A stretch of DNA of 64,000 bases from Marivirga tractuosa DSM 4126 (GTDB lineage: Bacteria > Bacteroidota > Bacteroidia > Cytophagales > Cyclobacteriaceae): assembly GCF_000183425.1 (NCBI RefSeq), contig NC_014759.1, forward strand, positions 4,269,001 to 4,333,000, given 5' to 3'. Position 1 is the stretch's first letter. Each line of letters begins with the position of its first letter. Below the pieces are notes generated by a model. It was not told the DNA's origin. It did no database searches and saw only the letters and a program-made list of their open reading frames with translations. This document shows positions 35,513 to 44,871 of the stretch, piece after piece. Position numbers and translations under genes: made by a program.

Positions 35513-37972
35513 TTAATATTGTTTATTACTACCAATAGGAGGTAAGTTCATTTTAAATTCAAAATTGAATAATCTCCCAATGAAAGGGGAGGCTGTGAAC
35601 TCTCTGATTTCTGCATCAAATAAATTGGTCACCTGACCTGATACAGTGAATTTCTCATTTATTCTATAACCTAAACTCACATCAACGTTCACAAATCCAC
35701 CCAATGGCCCATAATTCCATGAATCAGTACTTCTTGCATCTTCCACGATCGGAGTACCTCGGTAAGTTAAATCCTGTGTTTTAGCTGCAATTTGGAAACT
35801 AGAGAAATAATCAAACTCTTCTACCCACCGTGTAAATACAGTCCCGAAGAATTTACTTCCAGAATAGTTTAGACCAAAACCAGCTCTATTATTAGGTGAA
35901 TTGACCAATACATCAAGTTTGTTGACTACTCCGTCATTATTAAAATCATTTTCCATATTATTTTCATCAACAGAATAATCGAAGTAGGAGTAATTAAAAT
36001 TCAAACTTAAAGTATTTGATAAAGCATAGTTAATTCCTAAATCGAAGCCATAGGTGTCTACTTGACCGAAATTGATGTAGGTAGCAACCAATCCGCCATA
36101 AGCACCATAACCTGATTGTACTTCTTCAATAGGCGTGTCACCTCTTTGAGTGGTCACTCCAACGACTGTCACTGGACTCAAGAAATCTTTGGACATATTG
36201 TAATATGCATTAGCATCCACAAATAATTTTTTGCTAGGTTTTCCTTTGTAACCTACTTCAATGGTTTGGATTTGTTCAACTCTTTGTGGTTCAACCATAC
36301 TTCCATCTGCTAAAGTAAATCCTTCTGCATTTCCTAAAATAAGACCACTGAATAAATCACCATACATATTGAGGATAGTTGGAGCTGCAATTCCTTTGCT
36401 GTAGGTCAATCTTACTGCTCCATTATCAAATGATTTTACTATACCTCCTTTTGGAACAAAATTGAATTCGTAAATCTGGTGGTAATCCCCTCTGGCGGCT
36501 CCTGTTAATTTAATGCCGTTACCTAGTTTGTAATCCAATTGAGTATAGAATCCTATTTGATTGATAGTGATATAGTCATTTTCATCTTCATCTAATAAAT
36601 AAGTGCCATGGCTGTTGGCCATATCTCTTTGAAACTGAGAACCTACTACTATATCCAAATCTCCAATACTGTTGTTGTGCTGAATTTCGGCATTGAATCT
36701 TCTTGAATCATCAATAAATAAAGCACCAGTTTGGTAGGACATTGGACCTCTTGCTTCAGCTTCTGCTACACCCGCATCTATGGCTGCATAGTAAGCTTTA
36801 GTTCTATCATCCAATGAATGAGTGGAATCTGTTTTACTAGTAGTTAAATAAGCTTGAGCAAACCATTTATCAGAAATAAATTTTAGGGTGTAGTGATTAA
36901 TTCTCCAATCTTTGATTTGATTTCTTCCCACGTTAGTTGGTGCTAGGTAAGTACTACTGCTTCCACCCCAGGTTGCTACTAATTCTGCGTTATCAGCCAC
37001 TTCATAAACCATAGAAGCATTACCTCTTAAAAATTCGAAATCATTATCTAGTTCCAATTCTTCATATCCTCTTCTATAAGCGTTTCCTTCATTATCAGTT
37101 CTGGTAATATAAACAGAGTCAGCATATTCAAATTCTGTTCCTCGTGTATATTCGCCTGATACTCTGAAAGCCAATTTATCATTGATTTTTTGTGCGTGTC
37201 TCAACCTCCCTGTAAACATGTTTTGATTTCCGGCTCCCAAAGCAACTGTTGTACCTTCAGAAGTTCTTGGGTCTTTCATAATAGTGTTTACCAAGCCATT
37301 GTGAGCATTAGGTCCATAAAGTGCTGCATTTGGGCCAAGTATTACTTCTACTCTATCAATATCTTCTTTTATGTTGGTTGATAGCGGGCCAAATGGCAAT
37401 CCCGTAGCCACCAAAGTAGCAAATCTACCATCATTTACCTGAAGGTTTTTGGCATTAAAGTTACTGTTAAAACCCCTGATGTTAACGCCAGTTCCAATTA
37501 CACCGGAACGAACAAATTCTACTCCTTTTACCCTAGATAATAATTCACCTGCATTGAAAGAAGGGAGTTCATTGATTTGTCTTGAATCAATTACCTGAAT
37601 CGTTGCGGGAGTCTCTGTGATTTTCTCAGCTCGCCTTGTGCCTGAAACTACTACTTGTTCAGAAAGATATACCAATGATGGCTTCATAGTAATTGTTCCT
37701 AAATCAGTAGTTCCTTTGACTGATTTTGTGATGGTCTCAAAACCGATAAAACTGAAAACCAATGTGAAATCAGTTCTTGAGGTTTTCAACTCAAAAGTTC
37801 CGTTCGTTTTGGTTGAAACACCTTCTTGTGTTCCTTCAATCATGACATTAACACCTGGTAACGGATCGTTCGTGTCTCCATCTAGTACTTTACCAGTGAT
37901 GGTCTGTTGTGCGAACAAGGAATTTGCCCAAAAAAGACAAATACTCATGCAAATTGTAATTATCGTTTTCAT
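35513..37972 (-). CDS. TonB-dependent receptor
   Basis: An 819-residue outer-membrane receptor. Signal peptide 1-21 (ends SLFAQ); CarboxypepD_reg-like domain (about 22-105, TITGKVLDGDTNDPLPGVNV); plug with VVSGTRRAEKITETPATIQV (about 109-128), GELLSRVKGVEFVRSG and RVEVILGPNAALYGPNAHNG (about 205-225); barrel to a C-terminal strand (RLFNFEFKMNLP). Cargo is unknown. It lies 21 bases downstream of an exported alpha/beta hydrolase on the same strand, so the pair is an operon; hydrolase plus receptor suggests uptake of an esterified or conjugated compound. A motif shared with the SDR operon upstream region (39058-39069) precedes this unit. Confidence 0.88.
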   Translation of the reverse strand: MKTIITICMSICLFWANSLFAQQTITGKVLDGDTNDPLPGVNVMIEGTQEGVSTKTNGTFELKTSRTDFTLVFSFIGFETITKSVKGTTDLGTITMKPSLVYLSEQVVVSGTRRAEKITETPATIQVIDSRQINELPSFNAGELLSRVKGVEFVRSGVIGTGVNIRGFNSNFNAKNLQVNDGRFATLVATGLPFGPLSTNIKEDIDRVEVILGPNAALYGPNAHNGLVNTIMKDPRTSEGTTVALGAGNQNMFTGRLRHAQKINDKLAFRVSGEYTRGTEFEYADSVYITRTDNEGNAYRRGYEELELDNDFEFLRGNASMVYEVADNAELVATWGGSSSTYLAPTNVGRNQIKDWRINHYTLKFISDKWFAQAYLTTSKTDSTHSLDDRTKAYYAAIDAGVAEAEARGPMSYQTGALFIDDSRRFNAEIQHNNSIGDLDIVVGSQFQRDMANSHGTYLLDEDENDYITINQIGFYTQLDYKLGNGIKLTGAARGDYHQIYEFNFVPKGGIVKSFDNGAVRLTYSKGIAAPTILNMYGDLFSGLILGNAEGFTLADGSMVEPQRVEQIQTIEVGYKGKPSKKLFVDANAYYNMSKDFLSPVTVVGVTTQRGDTPIEEVQSGYGAYGGLVATYINFGQVDTYGFDLGINYALSNTLSLNFNYSYFDYSVDENNMENDFNNDGVVNKLDVLVNSPNNRAGFGLNYSGSKFFGTVFTRWVEEFDYFSSFQIAAKTQDLTYRGTPIVEDARSTDSWNYGPLGGFVNVDVSLGYRINEKFTVSGQVTNLFDAEIREFTASPFIGRLFNFEFKMNLPPIGSNKQY

Positions 37973-37993
37973 AGTAGTCGTATATTAAGTGGT

Positions 37994-38965
37994 TTAATTG
38001 TTTTTTAAAAAGTTTTTCATGATTTCATTTACTCTATTAGGTTGGTCAAAATGTACAAAATGACCGGCTTGAGGTATCATTTCCAGTTGGCTGTTAGGAA
38101 TTTCTTCTTCTGCTGTTTTCCCAATTAATTCGGTATTTGAATTTTTATGTAAATAGGTATTCGGAATTAACCGATCTTCTTGGCCATAGCAGATCAATGT
38201 AGGCTGTTTGATTTCTCCCAATTGCTCAAATACGGGTTCATTCAACATGCCCATCACTCCTGTTGCTACTACATGGCAATAATCCATGAATTGTCCATCA
38301 GATTTGATTTTCATCCTGTCTGAATACATAAATTCAGCCCTTTCATCCATTTCATAAAAATTCAATGAAAGATTGATGCGGTATTGCTCATCGGAAACCT
38401 GAGCAATGCTTTCGGCTGTAGTGGAATTTTTAAATATTTCTTTTTCCTGTTCGCTGAAAGTTTCAATTCCTGCAGGAGCCATTAGCATTAATGACTTTAC
38501 CTTTTCCGGATGTTTAATAGCCATTTTCAATGCAATTTGTCCTCCCATTGAATGTCCTGCAATATGGAAAGAAGCAATGTCCAATTGTTCCATTAACTCA
38601 AATAGAAATTGAGCATGAAAACTCAGGTCTGCATTATATTTCCCCTTAGAGGATTTCCCATAGCCCATTAAATCAACAGCAATACATCTATAGGATTTAG
38701 ACAGCTCATTGATATTATATTTCCAAGCAGGAGCATAGCTTGCTAATCCATGAATGAATAAAATGGGTTCGCCATCACCTAAATCCGCATAAGCCATGGT
38801 CTTATTCCCTGACAACTTTGCTTCCTTCATTTCAAAAGGATAGTCCAAGGCGTCAAACTGGGCTTGACTATAAGCATCACTAGAGATTAAGCCCATGATT
38901 ATGATTATTAGAAGAATAACACTTAAGGTGAGATTCTTTTTGTTGTAAGAATAATGTACTTTCAT
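37994..38965 (-). CDS. Exported alpha/beta hydrolase
   Basis: A 323-residue protein with an N-terminal hydrophobic segment (about 12-30, VILLIIIIMGLISSDAYS) read as a signal peptide. The core is a classical alpha/beta hydrolase: oxyanion FIHGLASYAPAW (70-81), nucleophile elbow GHSMGG with Ser139, acid loop CYGQEDRLIP, and histidine in IPQAGHFVHFDQP near the C-terminus. Substrate unknown; esterase, lactonase or C-C hydrolase are all possible. It is the first gene of the operon with the TonB receptor. Its upstream region holds a 12-mer (39058-39069) also found twice upstream of the SDR operon. Confidence 0.85.
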   Translation of the reverse strand: MKVHYSYNKKNLTLSVILLIIIIMGLISSDAYSQAQFDALDYPFEMKEAKLSGNKTMAYADLGDGEPILFIHGLASYAPAWKYNINELSKSYRCIAVDLMGYGKSSKGKYNADLSFHAQFLFELMEQLDIASFHIAGHSMGGQIALKMAIKHPEKVKSLMLMAPAGIETFSEQEKEIFKNSTTAESIAQVSDEQYRINLSLNFYEMDERAEFMYSDRMKIKSDGQFMDYCHVVATGVMGMLNEPVFEQLGEIKQPTLICYGQEDRLIPNTYLHKNSNTELIGKTAEEEIPNSQLEMIPQAGHFVHFDQPNRVNEIMKNFLKNN

Positions 38966-39057
38966 TTTCCATTTAAATAAAATTAACTTTGCTCTAAATC
39001 GCTTTTGCTAATCTATGAAAGCTTAATTCAAACCAAATGAAGAATAATATTAAATGA

Positions 39058-39069
39058 GGGTTGACTATT
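39058..39069. promoter_or_regulatory. Copy of the GGGTTGACTATT motif, hydrolase-receptor operon
   Basis: GGGTTGACTATT on the plus strand (AATAGTCAACCC on the coding strand of the operon), 93-104 bases before the hydrolase ATG. See the copy at 45679-45691. Confidence 0.4.
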
Positions 39070-39150
39070 GAAGTGAGAAATGGGTTTAAGTACTAATTGA
39101 AATTAGATAGGGTGTGTTTTTTAGTTATAAAAGGGTGCGACTTTTAGATT

Positions 39151-40548
39151 TTAGAACAGTTCAGGAATTACTTTTTGGGTATCTTTTAATAATTCATTTA
39201 CTGCTTTGCTACGGTTACTGATTTTATCGTAAGTCTTTAGGAAGTTTTTTGAGAATTCCTTGAGTGCAATTAACTCTATTTTTTCACTTTTATAAGATGC
39301 TGCATTATAGTACCATTCCAAAGTGGCTACCGAACTTATTTTTTGTAAATACTTAGCTTCTCTTTCTAGTAATTTGAATTTGTTGATGTACTGCAATATT
39401 TTTCTGTAATGTCCTTTCAGAAATAAAGCTCTGAAATATACAGTGAAGAAAAAATGCCATCTATGCTCTAGTAATTCTTTTTTGTAAGCAGAAAGAAAAA
39501 TTTCTGCATGTGTAATAGCCTTATTCAATTCCTCTGAATCCGTGAGACAGCGAACGTAAGAGGCCACAAAACTAACACGATGATGGAAATTCGGACTTTT
39601 CTTGGCTTGAGGGAAAGCTGCTTTCATGAGGTTAAGCGCTTCTGGGGTTTTGCCTTTTTTTAGTAAAACTGTATTGAGATTATTGACATAATGCAAAAAA
39701 TCACTGTTTTCAACTCTTATGGATAAATAGCCATATTTTTCTGCTAGATCCAATTGATTAGCTTTACTGTGAAAAAGTAATCGATTTCCGTAATAGTTAA
39801 TTAAGATCCTTTTACTATAGAAATTTCCGGATTCTAAAAGGGGTTCAACTTCCTCGAAGAGATTTTCCATTTTCTCCTGTTGGTTGTAATTGTAGTAAAG
39901 AAATATTAGTCGGACTAAAGCGTAATAGCGATTCATTCCATCCATCATGGGGTCGCGAAAGATGGTTAATAGCCAACTTTCCCATTGCTTTGAATCCTTA
40001 TCGTTAAAGGTATATTGATTGGTAATGTCAAAAGTAGCTTCCTGAATTCTTCCGTAAACCAATCGGGATTGGTCATAATTGTTTTTATATCGATTGACAA
40101 AATTAACTGCTTCATTATATTCTTTGTGGCGCATCCTGACCAATAGGTAATTCAATAAATGCATAGCCAATTCGAAGCGCTTCATGAAATAATAATGGGA
40201 AGTATCAGTATTTTTAATAATGGTCAGAAGAATCTGCTCATCTTCGGTGTTGATGGCATCATTCATTAATTTTTTTTCCAATTCAATCAGCTGGTCAAAT
40301 TCTTTATCTACATCCGCATTATTCAAATTTTCGCTGATCCATTGAATCATGCGGGAATATTTTCTTTTGTCGATATGAGTTGAAAAATCGGGTTGTGGAG
40401 TTACTCCCGCCACTTTTTCATGCGTTTGTTTTAGGATTACTAAATTGTCTGGGTCAGCAAATTGCTGTTTATTTAATAGGTAGGTAGTTTCATGGGGTAA
40501 GAGTCCCTGAATGAATTCATTAAATTTTTTAAGTTTTTGTTTTTTCAA
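39151..40548 (-). CDS. Hypothetical helical (TPR-like) cytoplasmic protein
   Basis: A 465-residue protein I do not recognise. It has no signal peptide or membrane helix and is rich in Lys, Leu, Tyr and Asn, with alternating amphipathic helices (for example LALIKLFLYYNYNQQEKMENLFEEVEP-type pairs around 215-245 and ALFLKGHYRKILQYINKFKLL at about 365-385) that look like an alpha-solenoid of TPR kind. A scaffold or regulatory role is typical for such proteins but is not shown. It lies between the hydrolase-receptor operon and the SDR operon, all on the minus strand, with palindromic elements upstream (40685-40764). Confidence 0.55.
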   Translation of the reverse strand: MKKQKLKKFNEFIQGLLPHETTYLLNKQQFADPDNLVILKQTHEKVAGVTPQPDFSTHIDKRKYSRMIQWISENLNNADVDKEFDQLIELEKKLMNDAINTEDEQILLTIIKNTDTSHYYFMKRFELAMHLLNYLLVRMRHKEYNEAVNFVNRYKNNYDQSRLVYGRIQEATFDITNQYTFNDKDSKQWESWLLTIFRDPMMDGMNRYYALVRLIFLYYNYNQQEKMENLFEEVEPLLESGNFYSKRILINYYGNRLLFHSKANQLDLAEKYGYLSIRVENSDFLHYVNNLNTVLLKKGKTPEALNLMKAAFPQAKKSPNFHHRVSFVASYVRCLTDSEELNKAITHAEIFLSAYKKELLEHRWHFFFTVYFRALFLKGHYRKILQYINKFKLLEREAKYLQKISSVATLEWYYNAASYKSEKIELIALKEFSKNFLKTYDKISNRSKAVNELLKDTQKVIPELF

Positions 40549-40684
40549 AAGGGTAGTGAACTATTGTTAAACCTAAATACTACAGCCATGAAAATTAAGT
40601 TATTTTATACGTTAAATCAAATCCTTGATCTGATTAACTTCTTGCTGACTTTTGAAGTTTCTTTTTATGTGGCCCCACTGCCCC

Positions 40685-40764
40685 TTGCAGGTGTTTTCTC
40701 CTGCAAACTTCTGTTATAAATACATAGCCAATTATGCAGTTGTTAAGGTGCAAACACCTTAACA
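40685..40764. promoter_or_regulatory. Pair of AGGTG-type palindromes upstream of the helical-protein gene
   Basis: Two inverted repeats. The first, 40685-40706, has arms TTGCAGG/CCTGCAA around a TTTT centre with one mismatch in the GTG/CTC step; the second, 40741-40764, has a perfect 10-bp arm TGTTAAGGTG with a CAAA centre. Their centres are 57 bp apart. The same pair, same spacing and same strand order occurs at 45791-45866. They lie 140-220 bases upstream of the 39151-40548 gene. A degenerate third copy (CACCT at 40796) follows. Confidence 0.5.
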
Positions 40765-40813
40765 TGGGAAAGGGGGGCGTTTGTTTACCTGAGAACACCT
40801 AAACTGGGAGGGG

Positions 40814-42322
40814 CTAACTTAGCAATTTCCGATTAATCTTCCCCGTATCGTTTTTAGGCAACTCCTCTATCACCTCGAAATGCTTCGGTACTTTATATTT
40901 AGCTAAATGCTTAATACAATAGGCGGTAATATCGGATACTTCTTTTCTTCCATTTTTAAATACCACAAAGGCCTTTCCTACTTCACCCCATTTTTCATGT
41001 GGCACTCCAATTACGCAGACCTCCTTAATTTCAGGATGTTTTAAAATGCATTTCTCCACTTCGGCCGGATATACGTTTTCTCCACCTGAGATATACATAT
41101 TTTTAATTCTGTCCACCACGTACAAATAGCCCTCCTCATCTTTTTTTAAGATGTCGCCTGTTTTAAACCAGCCATCCACTATGGCTTTTTCAGTTTCTTT
41201 AGGGTTTTTCCAATAGCCTGGCGTAACAATCGGGCCTTTTATCCAAAGTTCACCTTTTTCAGTCGGACCTGCTTCCACTCCGTTTTCATCCATTAGTTTT
41301 GTGTCCACATAAAAGTTAGGGAAACCAATAGATCCTCTTTTTCTGATGGCATCTTCTGCTTCCAGAGAGGTGATGTTGGGACCACATTCTGTTAATCCAT
41401 ATCCTTGTCGAATAGGCACGCCTTGTTCGTTCCACTGTTCGATTAATGGAATGGGTAAAGCCTCACCGCCCACTATCATATAGCGCAACTGGCTAAAGTC
41501 AGTCTGTTTAAAATTTTCGCTTTCACTTAACATTCTCACCATAGTGGGAACTAGCATACTGATGCTGATTTCCTCTTTTTCTAATGCCTCTAATACTTTT
41601 TCAGAATCAAATTTTGGCATCATAATCAGTGTACCTCCAAAATGTAAAATAGGGGCAGTGAGCACATTCCATCCACCAGTGTGAAATGGAGGCATGACAT
41701 TTAAATATATATCATCTGAGCTGATTTTCAATCTGATAGCCGTATTGATACTGTTCCACAACATCATGCCATGAGTATAAATGGCACCTTTTGGTTGCCC
41801 AGTTGTGCCGGAAGTATATAGAATAAATGCAGGATGTGTTTCCTCTAAAGGTTTTGACGTATATTCAGCCGTTTGCTCTTTTGATGCAGAAGTTAGCCAG
41901 TTTTCATATTGGGAAAAGGCAATTACTTTTTCTTGCAATAATTTTGGAACCTCATTTAATAAACTTCTGTATTCTTCGGCTACAATAATGAGGCTTGGTT
42001 CTGAATTTTGAACCAAAAAAGCTATTTCACTTGCACTTAATCTATAATTAATCGGAACTAAAATAATCCCCATTTTTTGGGCTACACCCAGCAAGGCCAC
42101 ATATTCAGCATCGAAATCGGCAAGAACCAATAATCGGTCTCCTTTGGTCAAATTATATTCTTTTTCAAATATATTAGCTACTGCATTGGCCCCATGATTA
42201 AGAGATTTATAATCATACCCCAGTCCACTCTCAATATTTTTAACCGCTAGTTTATTGGGGCTGTAAGTACTCCATTTTTCAAACCAATCACATTTCATTT
42301 TTTGCTTGTTTTGGTAATACAA
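40814..42322 (-). CDS. Acyl-CoA synthetase (AMP-binding, ANL superfamily)
   Basis: A 502-residue cytoplasmic ligase activating a carboxylic acid with ATP and CoA. The P-loop ILYTSGTTGQPKGAIYTHG (about 168-186), the A5 motif GYGLTECGPN, the GWFKTGDIL motif, and the hinge/catalytic end YVVDRIKNMYISGGENVYPAEVE with the terminal KNDTGKINRKLL (acyl-adenylate Lys) are all present. Length and motifs match medium/long-chain or aromatic-acid ligases; substrate cannot be told. The frame overlaps the end of the symporter gene by 35 bases; if Met9 (42298) is the start the overlap is 11 bases. It is last in the SDR-KAS III-symporter-ligase operon. Confidence 0.88.
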   Translation of the reverse strand: MYYQNKQKMKCDWFEKWSTYSPNKLAVKNIESGLGYDYKSLNHGANAVANIFEKEYNLTKGDRLLVLADFDAEYVALLGVAQKMGIILVPINYRLSASEIAFLVQNSEPSLIIVAEEYRSLLNEVPKLLQEKVIAFSQYENWLTSASKEQTAEYTSKPLEETHPAFILYTSGTTGQPKGAIYTHGMMLWNSINTAIRLKISSDDIYLNVMPPFHTGGWNVLTAPILHFGGTLIMMPKFDSEKVLEALEKEEISISMLVPTMVRMLSESENFKQTDFSQLRYMIVGGEALPIPLIEQWNEQGVPIRQGYGLTECGPNITSLEAEDAIRKRGSIGFPNFYVDTKLMDENGVEAGPTEKGELWIKGPIVTPGYWKNPKETEKAIVDGWFKTGDILKKDEEGYLYVVDRIKNMYISGGENVYPAEVEKCILKHPEIKEVCVIGVPHEKWGEVGKAFVVFKNGRKEVSDITAYCIKHLAKYKVPKHFEVIEELPKNDTGKINRKLLS

Positions 42323-43823
42323 AATAAAAAATTAATCCGATAGCTGTTGAACTGATAATGGCAATAGCAGAAGATATGGCCGGATTTTTTACATCGCCTT
42401 TCATGTATGGGGTTAAACCTCCGTAATATATGCTAAAATACACAATCAAGGCAGTGAAAGCAGCCAAATAAACTGCTTTTGGATTTGTCCTTTGTAAAAA
42501 CATTCCGAATAAAACGGGTATAAATGCACAAGAGAAATAAGCATAAACTCCATTTTGAGCAAATATAGCCACGCTCATATTCGGATTAATCAATTGCTGA
42601 TAAGAAAATATAAAGGAGACCACTGCCAATAGAATAATCACTAATTTATTCACCAACATTCCGGTTTTAGGTCTAGTTAGTGTTTCCCTTATGCTCATCG
42701 GACTTATTTTCAATAATATATCAGAAGTGATGGTAGTGCTCAAACTTTGGATTAAACCTTCCAAAGTGGACATGCCGGCAGAAATCAACCCGAAAATTAT
42801 CACAATACTGATATAGACTGGAAATTTACTGACTACATAAGTAGAAATGAGTCCATCAGGCGCTATTGGGCTTCCATCAGCCATGAGGTTAGGGAACTCA
42901 ATTCTTGCGTATAGACCAGCAATCACTACCAGGAAAAATAGAAATTGAACGATTGAACCTACAATCAAATATCTGTTTACATCACTTTCCTTTTTCAAAA
43001 GTAAAGATTTAGTCAGGATGTGAGGCTGGCAAACAATGGCAATACCTACCACCATCTGGCAAAAGATAATTTCAAAATAATCTCTGAAAATGGGACTTTC
43101 GGGATTGAGTGGCTTGGTCAGCAATGGATCAATAGTATTCAGCTTTTCCATAAAACCATTGATACCTTCTTCCAAATATTCATAACCGGAACCAATTAAA
43201 ACAATGGCTACTATCAACATGGAAATGGCTTGAATAGCATTGGTGTAAACCATGGAATTGGCACCGCCAAACATCATATAGCCAAAAATAAAGACCACTA
43301 CGCCCGTTAATACCCATACAGCATCCACATCCAAAGCTTTGGATAGCACCTGACTAATGCCCACGCAAATCAGAACTATAAAAGTGATGAGAAGCAAAGA
43401 AAGGAAAGCAAAAAATAAAGAAAGACCTTTGCTTTGATAGCGGTTTCCCATCCATTGTGCCATGGTGAGTGCGGATACTTTACTACCGAATTTTCGAAAT
43501 CCTTTGGTTAATAAAATAAGCGAAAAGACAGCCGCAATGGGTAATGCTAACCCATAGGAGATAAATCCACTAATACCATAAGTTCCTATCAAACCTGGAT
43601 TGATAATAAAAGTAGCGGCACTAGTCATAGAGGCAGCTAAGGATAATCCCACAAAAGCAGGTGAAAAGGATACGCTACCTACAGCATAATCACTCATGTC
43701 TTGGGTTTGCCTAAAGCCTTTAAAAACCAAATAAATAACCGCGATAGCATAGACTGATAACAAAATGACCGTTGCCGTTGCTACAGGAATCATTCCTAAT
43801 AAAAAGTTTATATTCAATACCAT
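42288..43823 (-). CDS. Sodium:solute symporter family transporter
   Basis: A 511-residue inner-membrane protein with about 13 helices, of the SSS family (PutP/monocarboxylate type). Typical signatures are the early SFSPAFVGLSLAASMTSAATF sodium-site region (about 50-70) and YGISGFISYG, later GLISAGMSTLEGLIQSLS (about 340-360), and NPNMSVAIFAQNGVYAYFSC near the end. Substrate is unknown; its place in front of an acyl-CoA ligase suggests a small carboxylic acid (inference). It lies 15 bases after the KAS III-like gene and overlaps the ligase gene, so translational coupling is likely. Confidence 0.85.
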   Translation of the reverse strand: MVLNINFLLGMIPVATATVILLSVYAIAVIYLVFKGFRQTQDMSDYAVGSVSFSPAFVGLSLAASMTSAATFIINPGLIGTYGISGFISYGLALPIAAVFSLILLTKGFRKFGSKVSALTMAQWMGNRYQSKGLSLFFAFLSLLLITFIVLICVGISQVLSKALDVDAVWVLTGVVVFIFGYMMFGGANSMVYTNAIQAISMLIVAIVLIGSGYEYLEEGINGFMEKLNTIDPLLTKPLNPESPIFRDYFEIIFCQMVVGIAIVCQPHILTKSLLLKKESDVNRYLIVGSIVQFLFFLVVIAGLYARIEFPNLMADGSPIAPDGLISTYVVSKFPVYISIVIIFGLISAGMSTLEGLIQSLSTTITSDILLKISPMSIRETLTRPKTGMLVNKLVIILLAVVSFIFSYQQLINPNMSVAIFAQNGVYAYFSCAFIPVLFGMFLQRTNPKAVYLAAFTALIVYFSIYYGGLTPYMKGDVKNPAISSAIAIISSTAIGLIFYFVLPKQAKNEM

Positions 43824-43838
43824 ACCTAAGTTTAAAAA

Positions 43839-44828
43839 TTATAGTCTGAATGCGGCTCCGGCAAAGGATAGTCCCCCGCCTGAACCAATCATAAAAATGA
43901 CATCCCCTTTTTTAATTTCTCCATTTCGGAAAGATTCATCTAATGCCATTGGAATTGCAGCCGAGCCCGTATAGCCATATTTATGCATAATGTATTTAGC
44001 TTTGTCTTTTTCCAAGCCTAAATTATCCAACATTTCGTAAATACTGTTAATATTTATTTGAGTCATAAAAAATTTGGTGACTGCTGTTACGTCAATGCCA
44101 GCTTCTTTTGCCATTCTTTGGCTCATTTCTGTCCACATGCTTGGATTCAGTTCTTTGGGAAATTTTTTCACAAACTGTAGTTGATGTTTTCCGCTTTCCA
44201 CTACATTATGGTTCACTGGACAGCCAGTTCCTCCTGCATAGATTCCCATCCAGTCATGATATTGCCCTTGTGTAAATTGATGTGCATTTAAAAAGCCACT
44301 ATCAGTATTTTCCTCTGCACTTAAAATTACCGCACCAGCACCATCCGCAAAAAGAGTGACGGTTTTTTTGTCTGTTTTATTCAAATATTTACTCATGGCA
44401 TAGGCGCCAATCACAAGAATATTTTGATATTGTTCATCTGCAATAATGTATTTTGATGCGGTGTCAATGGCGGTAACAAATCCAGCGCAGGCAGTATTGA
44501 GATCAAAAGTGCCTGCACCGGTTGCGCCAAGCCTATATTGTAACACTGAGGCAGTAGCAGGGGAAATATATTCGGGAGTATCCGTTGAAATAATGATTTG
44601 ATCTAATTCATCAGCTCTGATTCCTGCACTTTCCAATGCTTTTAGAGCGGCTTGCTCGCATAAGTCAATGGTAGATTCATCATCATCGCACCAATATCTT
44701 TGTTTGATGGTTAAATTTTCACGGAGCCATGTATCTACATCTTCTCCTAAAAGCTCATTGAAATAGTCGTTTTTCAATAACCTTTTCGGGACATAAGATC
44801 CAGTTCCGCTTATCACTGCATTTCTCAT
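43839..44828 (-). CDS. KAS III-like (FabH-fold) protein lacking the catalytic His and Asn
   Basis: A 329-residue thiolase-fold protein of the 3-oxoacyl-ACP synthase III family. The acyl-accepting Cys114 is present in NTACAGF, and GYTGSAAIPMALDES (about 285-299) and the C-terminal GSGGGLSFAGAAFRL align well with FabH. In E. coli FabH the other catalytic residues are His244 (in PHQAN) and Asn274 (in HGNTS). Here the matching positions read TQIN (Thr256) and YGYTG (Tyr286). A decarboxylative condensation is therefore doubtful; a Cys-only acyl transferase or ligase-type role is possible. It sits between an SDR and the symporter, 43 bases after the SDR. Confidence 0.85.
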   Translation of the reverse strand: MRNAVISGTGSYVPKRLLKNDYFNELLGEDVDTWLRENLTIKQRYWCDDDESTIDLCEQAALKALESAGIRADELDQIIISTDTPEYISPATASVLQYRLGATGAGTFDLNTACAGFVTAIDTASKYIIADEQYQNILVIGAYAMSKYLNKTDKKTVTLFADGAGAVILSAEENTDSGFLNAHQFTQGQYHDWMGIYAGGTGCPVNHNVVESGKHQLQFVKKFPKELNPSMWTEMSQRMAKEAGIDVTAVTKFFMTQININSIYEMLDNLGLEKDKAKYIMHKYGYTGSAAIPMALDESFRNGEIKKGDVIFMIGSGGGLSFAGAAFRL

Positions 44829-44871
44829 AGTTTTTTAAAGTCTGGTTAAGATGGTTTTGGAAAAATCAATA

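Noticed and set aside
40537..40719. Sixty-codon plus-strand open frame upstream of the helical-protein gene
   Set aside because: It overlaps a start region and the AGGTG palindromes, and the peptide has no recognisable features.
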